Shown here: in pieces, positions 58,240 through 64,000 of the stretch
Numbering within the stretch: the first letter of the stretch is position 1
Layout: each line of letters begins with the position of its first letter
DNA from: Oscillibacter sp. MSJ-31
GTDB taxonomy: Bacteria; Bacillota; Clostridia; Oscillospirales; Oscillospiraceae
Length of the DNA stretch: 64,000 bases
Assembly: GCF_018918025.1 (NCBI RefSeq)
Contig: NZ_JAHLPT010000013.1
Span: 1-64,000, forward strand
Reading direction: 5' to 3'
Made by a program: the position numbers and the translations under genes
Notes under the pieces: model-generated
The model's input: only the letters and a program-made list of their open reading frames with translations
Told to the model about the DNA's origin: nothing
The model's database searches: none

Positions 58240-61200
58240 TTAGCCTGCGCTCTTGAGGTACCGCGCCATCATGGCGGCGACCTGCGCGCGCTGGGCATCC
58301 GCGCTCGGCGCGACGCAGTTATTGCCGACGCCGTTCAGGATACCGTTCTGCGTCGCCCAGAGGAGCGCGTCCTGCGCGTAAGCGCTGACCGCCCCCGCGT
58401 CCGCAAAGCGCAGCGTGCCGCTGACCTCCGGCTTGCCGGAGAAGCGGTAGAGCAGCGTCGCTAACTGCTCGCGCGTCACGCTCGCCTCGGGGTTTGTGCC
58501 GTCGGAAATGCCATTGGCCCTCGCCCATTCGTTGCCGACCTCATACCACTTCTGCCCGTTCTTGGGTGTGGTATCGACGCCCGCAAGTCTCGCCAGCACC
58601 GTGTTCACCATGCCGCGGGTCATCGGCTGATCCACGCCGAAGTTATTGCCGCCTACGCCGTTGAAGATCTCACGCGAGGCAACGAAGTTCACCTCGTCGC
58701 GGCTCCAATGGTCGCGCGTGTCGATGAAGTCCTTGGAGTTGTCGATGATCTTGATGGTCGTGCTGCCATCCACGGTCAGCTGAACACCATCCTCGGTCGG
58801 CTTGGAATCCTTGACAATCTCCTCCGTGCCGTCGGGGTAGACGATGACCGCCACCGTGCCGCTGTTGACGTCCTCGACCGGGATCTCGATCTTGGTCCCG
58901 CCCGCGTTCTTGGGCAGCTCGACCTTGACGGTCGGAGCGCTGTTGCTGCTCTCGCCCGCCTTAACCTCGGTCGGGACCTTGACCGCCTCGCCGGACTTCT
59001 TTGCGTCCTCGACCGCCTTCTCGCTGACCTTGGCCTCCGCCTCGGCCCTGCCGTTCACATCAGTCTTGACCGTGCCGGTCGTACCGTTGGCGGTCTTGCT
59101 CTCGGTCACGGAGCTGCCGTCAGGCTTGGTCGTAGTCTTGGTGGTGCTGCCATCCTTGCCCGTGGTCGTCTCAATCACCGTACCGTCGGGCTTCGTCTCC
59201 GTCTTGGTGACAGAGCCGTCCGGGTTGGTCGTGGTCTCGGTGTTCGTGGCGGTCGAACCGCCGCCACCGGTATTGCCGCTATCTGCACCGGTCTTATACA
59301 TATTCTCCATAACAGTCAAGCGCTGCTGCATCCACTGCATCAAATCATCAATTACATCATCGTAGGTCGTCCCTTCTCTCCACAGGTGATTCGAAGCAGT
59401 CGGCGAACCAACGCGCACATACGGCCAAAGATGGCTGTTCATTGATACACTGTCTGCAAGCTTTTCATAATACGCAGCAATTCGGCCATCCGCACCATAG
59501 AGGTCCCTCGTTTTTTCCGAAAAAGCCGTCTGGAAGTATTTCTTTACGGCGTTCTGGAAACTCGGGATCTGTTGCAGCGCCTCGCTTAAATAGCGCAATT
59601 GCAAGAAGTCACGAGACGGGTGAAGCTGCTCTTCCCAAGCCGTTCCGCATGTCATCTCCATGTCCCAAATGGGACCGGCATACAGCTTTGCTCCCGCATC
59701 CTTGTAGAAAAACAGAGACGACGCAAAGCTATCCGAGTTCAAGCTCAACTGTTGGAGAAGATATACCTTGACCAGCGAATTTATATCACAATAGTCATAG
59801 TAGTATTTCCCTGTCTTTTCATTGTAACCGGTGTAGTTTCCGGAAATATCCGTAGCGTACACGGCATCCTCAAACTCCTGATAGTATTCGCTGACATAGC
59901 TGACTGCATCTTCTCCAGCAAATTCAGGGCTCTTGATGTTAAAAGAAACGCCCTTTCTGGTAGAAAATCCGTTTGCTTCGTCAATCTCATTGTGGTTCAG
60001 CTCCAACAGATAGCCGCCGGTAATGTCAGCCAATGCAGGAAGGCCTTTTGTATAGAGGAAGCTGATGCCGTATTTATTCTCTGCTGTGTCTGTTGTGACC
60101 GCCGTGCCATACTCCTCAAAAATGTCCCGATAGGCTTTCTCCATATCTGTAATACTAACAGAGGAAGCGCTTATCTCATTCTTTTCGCTGAGAAGATAGA
60201 CCCCGCGGTATTCTCCGTCGTAATACAGGTCAACCCAGTCACAACTTGGCGTATAGGCAAGGCCCAACTCTGCGGCAAGGTCTTTAAACAGCTTATCGTG
60301 CATCTGTGTCGCATCACCGTAGCCGGCGAGCAAAACCCACTTCTTCGTATTCTCCTGATTCCCAAGAAGGTCTGCACCAGTCGCAAGCTTGATCTGATAC
60401 GATTTTTTGGGATAAAATTTAAATGTTGAATTACCACGCGCCTTGAGCTGTGTCAGTTCCCCATCGTACCGTGCTGTCCCATCAGGCGTTACAAGCTGCA
60501 TATGAGCAGTCGCTACCCTACCCTTTTCTTCATCCACATAATCTCGCCCCTGTTCGGCAGGGTTTGTACTGGTGAGGTACATGGCGGGAATATGAGAGGA
60601 CTGCAGGAGGTAGATCGTCACCGGCTGCAGATCACTCAGCCTAACCTCCAGCAAATAGCTACCATCTTCTTCCGGTATCGCCAGCGAGTTGATATTTAAG
60701 TCCTGATTGTATCCGGCTAGCTCTATACTTCCTGCATTCCCGCTCACAGTGATCTTCTCATCTGTCCCCTCTACGGTGAAGCGCAGATGCAGTGCATCCA
60801 GATCTGATGCGGACGGCAGGAATAAGTAGTCTCGTGCGTTCACGCTTTGCGGCCTAATCGTCTGCCCGAATACTTCGCAGTCCATGCCAATGATGTATGT
60901 CTCGCTCAACTCTGACGGATCACCAATTGTTTTGACCTTCAGAACATTCGAGTACGCAAGGCTGTAATAATTTGTTCCTCCGGCAACTGCTCGAGTATTC
61001 ACTCTGAATTCGTACTCGGTTTGGCTTTCCAGCCTGTCAACCGTAAAGCTTGTCGCGCTCGTTTCACCGACTTTATACCACTTCTCGCCCATCTTCTGTT
61101 GGATCAGATAGGTCGGTGCGCCCTTGGCGGCAGCCCATCCCAAGGTAATGCTGTGCATCCCGCTCTCTGTCGCAGTAATCGTCTGTACGCTTGCCGGAAC

Positions 61201-64000
61201 AATCGTGAAAGTGACAGATGCTTCACCATAGAAGTTCCCTCGTCCCTCGTAGATGACCGTTCCAATACCAATCTCTGTATTATTCTGATATGAGACATAG
61301 GCATCGGTACCATAACGGTCACTGCTGGCTACAAGCTTTTTCCCATTGTAAGTTGCTGATGAAGCCGGTCGAATTCCTGTTCCTGTATAGGAATAATAGC
61401 GATACTGAGTTGTCAACTCAGCCTGCGCGATGTCAATGCCCTGCATGTCACAAATTGTGCAGTGATGGTTCGCATCCCAAGTATGCCCTTTTGCCCAAGT
61501 CGAAGAACCTCTATACGTTTCTCCACATGTTTTGCATGTTGACATGAGCATGCCATTATTCAGGCAAGTTGCAGTATCCTTTGTTTCTGTCTCATGCAGG
61601 ATTCCATCTTCACCCGCGTGACAAATATCTTCTCCTAGCGCAAACCACTCGTTTTTCTTGAGCGAACCTGCGCTAATCATAACCCTTCCCATGCCATCAC
61701 GTGTGCTAAGCACGCCAGTATAGCCACTTGTAGCTGCTGAAATTGGTGTGCCGCAAAGTGCGCAGGTAATCTGATCTGTCGCTAGAATATACTGGCTCTC
61801 ATCTGTGAAACTATGATCGCCCTGTTGGCAGGCGCTGCGCATACGGGTAAACGAATCAAGCAGTTCTCCGTTGTACTTAACTGCCTTTACAGTAAAGGAA
61901 TTAGCACTTGCTTCAACAGTCAGATAACAGCCATCGTATTCATTGTGTGCGATCGCTTTGGCAAAATGATCTTTTATGTTGAACGCATTGTCCTTCGAGC
62001 TCAGATCACCGGAGATATAGTAGATCACACCATCAGTACTCTCCACCGGCAGCTTCTCTCCACCCTTCATCGGATAGGTCCTCGCATAGGAATGGTCATC
62101 TCCTGAGAACACAAACTCGATTCCAGCAGCCTCGATTGCATCAGTAAACCGTTTTCTTGCATCGGCAGACATCTCATCCGTTGTCCCATAAACAGGTTCG
62201 TGAGTGACAAGCACTTTCCATTCACAGGAGGACGCTTCCGCATCCTGCTTCATCTGCCCCAATGCCTCGGCAATATTCCCGCCGTTATTGATGACGCCGA
62301 CATATACACTGCCGTATTCAACCGAGTAATAGGATCCCTGCGCACTTTCAGGCAGTGCAAAAATGTCTCTGCTGATCTCACCGTTGGCAGCACCATAGTA
62401 CTCATGGTTGCCAAGCGTATGGACCATTGGAACGGCTAGCGTGTTCGCATTCAACACTGTGAATAGTGCGCGCCACTGGCTGAAATTGGTCACATTATCG
62501 ATCGCGTCGCCGGTCTGCATTGCAAAATCGTATTTTGTTTCGCGAATTGCATTGAGAGCCGCCGCCAATCGAGAAGTGTCGCCGGTCTGGATATCGCCGA
62601 ACACAGCAAAACTGGTATCCGCCTTCTTGTTATCGGATGCCGTCGTAAAGCTGAGAATATCCGACCACTTTGTGCCATCGCCAACCTGATAGAAATAGGT
62701 AGTATCCGGCGTCAGTCCTGTCAGGCGAACCGTATGCAGATACATGGCCTCTCCGCCGTTTGCCTGCGCAAATGCAAGAACCTTGCTTGCTGCCTCCACA
62801 TTTTCCGCAGAGCTAACATTTGTCTTGTCCTCGGCATAACGGATATACCCATTCGCGTTGCCCTCGCCAATCGCAGACATCCATGTGATCGTTGCGTTCA
62901 GTTCCGCGTGCTTTACAGCAACATTTTGAATGCCAAAGGGTTCTCCGTTGCCGTCCGTTGCCCAATCGCACACTGGTGTGTTTACATTCCAGGAACGGCC
63001 GCCATCATCATCCATAGCATAGACCACATGCGCACTGCTGGTCGCCGCATCAAAGATATGTGTCAGCTGGCCGTTGGAATCTGTTCTCTCAGGCAGCAGC
63101 GTTCCGTCGCAATAGACGGAGACATTGGCTGCGGGTTCGCCGCCTTCCGTTTTCACAGTAATGACGGTCGGGTAATTTTTAATCGCCGTTTCTGCTGCTA
63201 CGATATAGGCCGCGGTAAGCGGTCGGCTCTGTTCCGCAACGGAAAATGTGGCTGCTCCACCGGCTTCCTCATAGCGACCAGAGGGAATTGAGAAGACTAA
63301 GTTTTCGTTCGAGGATGCCTCGCCGGGAATATTGATCGAAACCTTCGCCAAGACCTCATTGCGCTCAACATCTTCAGCCGTTTTGGAGATACTGATCTTG
63401 ATCAGCTTATTCTGCGCATCTTTTTCAAAGTTTGCAGAATAGCCGCTGCCGGGCGTGACGGCAACCTTGTCCAAATACGTTTCATAGAGTTTCAAAGAAA
63501 CCTCTGCCGTATCAATGGGCTGTCCCGTCTTGCTGATGATATCAATCTGATAAGGTCTGTTGATCTGCGGTGCTGCCTCCTGCGCACGTAACCCCACCAG
63601 CGCGTCGGTTCCGGCATCATCATTGATGCGGATCGTGCGCGTCGCCACCGTCTCGTTGCCGTAACGATCCTTTACCGAAACCTTGACGTTATGCTCGCCG
63701 TTGGTCAGTGTGACCGCAGGCAGAAGCAGGCTTGACTCGCTGATCTCGGCGCTTGCGGTAAAGTCCACACCGTCAACAGAGATGCGGACGCTGCCCGCAT
63801 CGATGCCGCTGGCATACTTATCCTTGTCCGCACTATCGTTATACAGCGCTTCAAAAGCCACTGCACTCTTGGTGATCTCCGTAACACCTGACGGCGACAG
63901 CGTTGTATTGGTGTTTCGCTCACTGACAGTTTCAATGACAGGATTATTGATATCGTTGGTGTTCGTACCGTAAATAAGCTGCAGATTATCAATGAGTATC
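58240..64000 (-). CDS. Very large surface protein: metallophosphoesterase, CotH kinase domain and SLH repeats (5' end outside window)
   Basis: The frame is open from the stop at 58240 to the window edge, over 1900 residues, so the start is outside. Reading from the N-terminal side: beta-sandwich domains (63860-62950); a purple-acid-phosphatase-like fibronectin unit (about 62950-62640); a metallophosphoesterase with FAVFGDIQ, TGDAIDN, GNHEYYG, VTHEPVYG and SGDDHSYAR (about 62640-62060); a region with three CxxC pairs (61770-61420); a fibronectin domain (about 61210-60910); a CotH-type kinase domain with ARGNSTF...YPKKSYQIKL and GPIWDMEMTCG (about 60480-59300); a Thr/Lys-Pro-Asp-Gly repeat linker (59270-59080); and three SLH repeats (58740-58240). 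Exact boundaries are estimates. CotH kinases phosphorylate secreted proteins, so kinase and phosphatase could act on the same surface target. Confidence 0.88.
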   Translation of the reverse strand, partial: ILIDNLQLIYGTNTNDINNPVIETVSERNTNTTLSPSGVTEITKSAVAFEALYNDSADKDKYASGIDAGSVRISVDGVDFTASAEISESSLLLPAVTLTNGEHNVKVSVKDRYGNETVATRTIRINDDAGTDALVGLRAQEAAPQINRPYQIDIISKTGQPIDTAEVSLKLYETYLDKVAVTPGSGYSANFEKDAQNKLIKISISKTAEDVERNEVLAKVSINIPGEASSNENLVFSIPSGRYEEAGGAATFSVAEQSRPLTAAYIVAAETAIKNYPTVITVKTEGGEPAANVSVYCDGTLLPERTDSNGQLTHIFDAATSSAHVVYAMDDDGGRSWNVNTPVCDWATDGNGEPFGIQNVAVKHAELNATITWMSAIGEGNANGYIRYAEDKTNVSSAENVEAASKVLAFAQANGGEAMYLHTVRLTGLTPDTTYFYQVGDGTKWSDILSFTTASDNKKADTSFAVFGDIQTGDTSRLAAALNAIRETKYDFAMQTGDAIDNVTNFSQWRALFTVLNANTLAVPMVHTLGNHEYYGAANGEISRDIFALPESAQGSYYSVEYGSVYVGVINNGGNIAEALGQMKQDAEASSCEWKVLVTHEPVYGTTDEMSADARKRFTDAIEAAGIEFVFSGDDHSYARTYPMKGGEKLPVESTDGVIYYISGDLSSKDNAFNIKDHFAKAIAHNEYDGCYLTVEASANSFTVKAVKYNGELLDSFTRMRSACQQGDHSFTDESQYILATDQITCALCGTPISAATSGYTGVLSTRDGMGRVMISAGSLKKNEWFALGEDICHAGEDGILHETETKDTATCLNNGMLMSTCKTCGETYRGSSTWAKGHTWDANHHCTICDMQGIDIAQAELTTQYRYYSYTGTGIRPASSATYNGKKLVASSDRYGTDAYVSYQNNTEIGIGTVIYEGRGNFYGEASVTFTIVPASVQTITATESGMHSITLGWAAAKGAPTYLIQQKMGEKWYKVGETSATSFTVDRLESQTEYEFRVNTRAVAGGTNYYSLAYSNVLKVKTIGDPSELSETYIIGMDCEVFGQTIRPQSVNARDYLFLPSASDLDALHLRFTVEGTDEKITVSGNAGSIELAGYNQDLNINSLAIPEEDGSYLLEVRLSDLQPVTIYLLQSSHIPAMYLTSTNPAEQGRDYVDEEKGRVATAHMQLVTPDGTARYDGELTQLKARGNSTFKFYPKKSYQIKLATGADLLGNQENTKKWVLLAGYGDATQMHDKLFKDLAAELGLAYTPSCDWVDLYYDGEYRGVYLLSEKNEISASSVSITDMEKAYRDIFEEYGTAVTTDTAENKYGISFLYTKGLPALADITGGYLLELNHNEIDEANGFSTRKGVSFNIKSPEFAGEDAVSYVSEYYQEFEDAVYATDISGNYTGYNEKTGKYYYDYCDINSLVKVYLLQQLSLNSDSFASSLFFYKDAGAKLYAGPIWDMEMTCGTAWEEQLHPSRDFLQLRYLSEALQQIPSFQNAVKKYFQTAFSEKTRDLYGADGRIAAYYEKLADSVSMNSHLWPYVRVGSPTASNHLWREGTTYDDVIDDLMQWMQQRLTVMENMYKTGADSGNTGGGGSTATNTETTTNPDGSVTKTETKPDGTVIETTTGKDGSTTKTTTKPDGSSVTESKTANGTTGTVKTDVNGRAEAEAKVSEKAVEDAKKSGEAVKVPTEVKAGESSNSAPTVKVELPKNAGGTKIEIPVEDVNSGTVAVIVYPDGTEEIVKDSKPTEDGVQLTVDGSTTIKIIDNSKDFIDTRDHWSRDEVNFVASREIFNGVGGNNFGVDQPMTRGMVNTVLARLAGVDTTPKNGQKWYEVGNEWARANGISDGTNPEASVTREQLATLLYRFSGKPEVSGTLRFADAGAVSAYAQDALLWATQNGILNGVGNNCVAPSADAQRAQVAAMMARYLKSAG

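Noticed and set aside
59080-59270. Repeat-rich stretch as a CRISPR or mobile element
   Set aside because: The repetition is protein-level, T-x-x-P-D-G-type linker codons, within an open reading frame.
1-64000. tRNA, rRNA or CRISPR array
   Set aside because: No TPsiC-like GGTTCGAATC arm, conserved rRNA segments or regularly spaced identical repeats were seen, although a covariance search would be decisive.

Overview
The window reads as chromosome from a low- to mid-GC-tolerant Firmicute of the class Clostridia, most likely a gut Oscillospiraceae-type anaerobe. That is an inference from strong GGAGG-type ribosome sites, stand-alone Spo0A-like domains, secreted proteins with three C-terminal SLH repeats of the TRAQ type, DUF4143 ATPases, lipoprotein receptors with a short lipobox, and an anaerobic hydroxy/keto-acid lifestyle. 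No rRNA, tRNA or CRISPR array was seen.

Layout. 1-6.6 kb is an accessory stretch: a DUF3990/DUF3791 toxin-antitoxin-like operon, a decayed D-aminoacylase, a receiver-only protein, an XRE regulator, an AAA/DUF4143 ATPase, a YafQ/DinJ pair and a DUF5674 pair, with scars made of other genes' tails. 7-11.3 kb holds a HEPN-type DUF4209 protein followed by a SatD-DUF3307 pair, the best candidate here for an undercharacterised signalling or defence system. 12-15 kb has small regulators: XRE, an ECF sigma factor with a DUF4367 membrane partner and a secreted protein, and a stand-alone Spo0A DNA-binding domain.

15.3-48.3 kb is metabolic and contains three carboxylate-use modules, each with its own regulator and transporter. 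Module 1 (15.3-23.4 kb) has a PrpR-type sigma-54 activator, a sigma-54 promoter with an upstream palindrome, a 2-hydroxyacid dehydrogenase, a tripartite tricarboxylate (TTT) transporter, a lactonase-like propeller and an RraA-type aldolase; rpoN itself lies at 24.9-26.3 kb behind a MATE exporter. Module 2 (28.0-38.5 kb) has an IclR regulator with three matching operators, two complete hydratase (large + small) plus KxCGH lyase cassettes, a TAXI-TRAP transporter and a tandem cysteine-hydrolase. Module 3 (41.0-48.3 kb) has a LysR regulator, a second TTT transporter, an amidohydrolase, an HpcH/HpaI aldolase and a 2-hydroxyacid dehydrogenase. The shared logic is import, ring or amide opening or hydration, oxidation, and C-C cleavage to pyruvate-type products.

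48.5-64 kb is again accessory and surface-related: a tyrosine-recombinase-derived protein with degenerate active sites, alanine dehydrogenase with a truncated NhaC-type antiporter fused to the tail of an SLH protein, a 570-residue regulator divergent from a 1075-residue SLH protein, and the 3' part of a very large surface protein that joins a metallophosphoesterase, a CotH-type kinase domain and SLH repeats.

Several joints (near 5022, 26533, 26881 and 51600, perhaps 50010) fuse pieces of unrelated genes. They point to repeated illegitimate recombination, although assembly error cannot be excluded for the ones that have no diverged duplicate.
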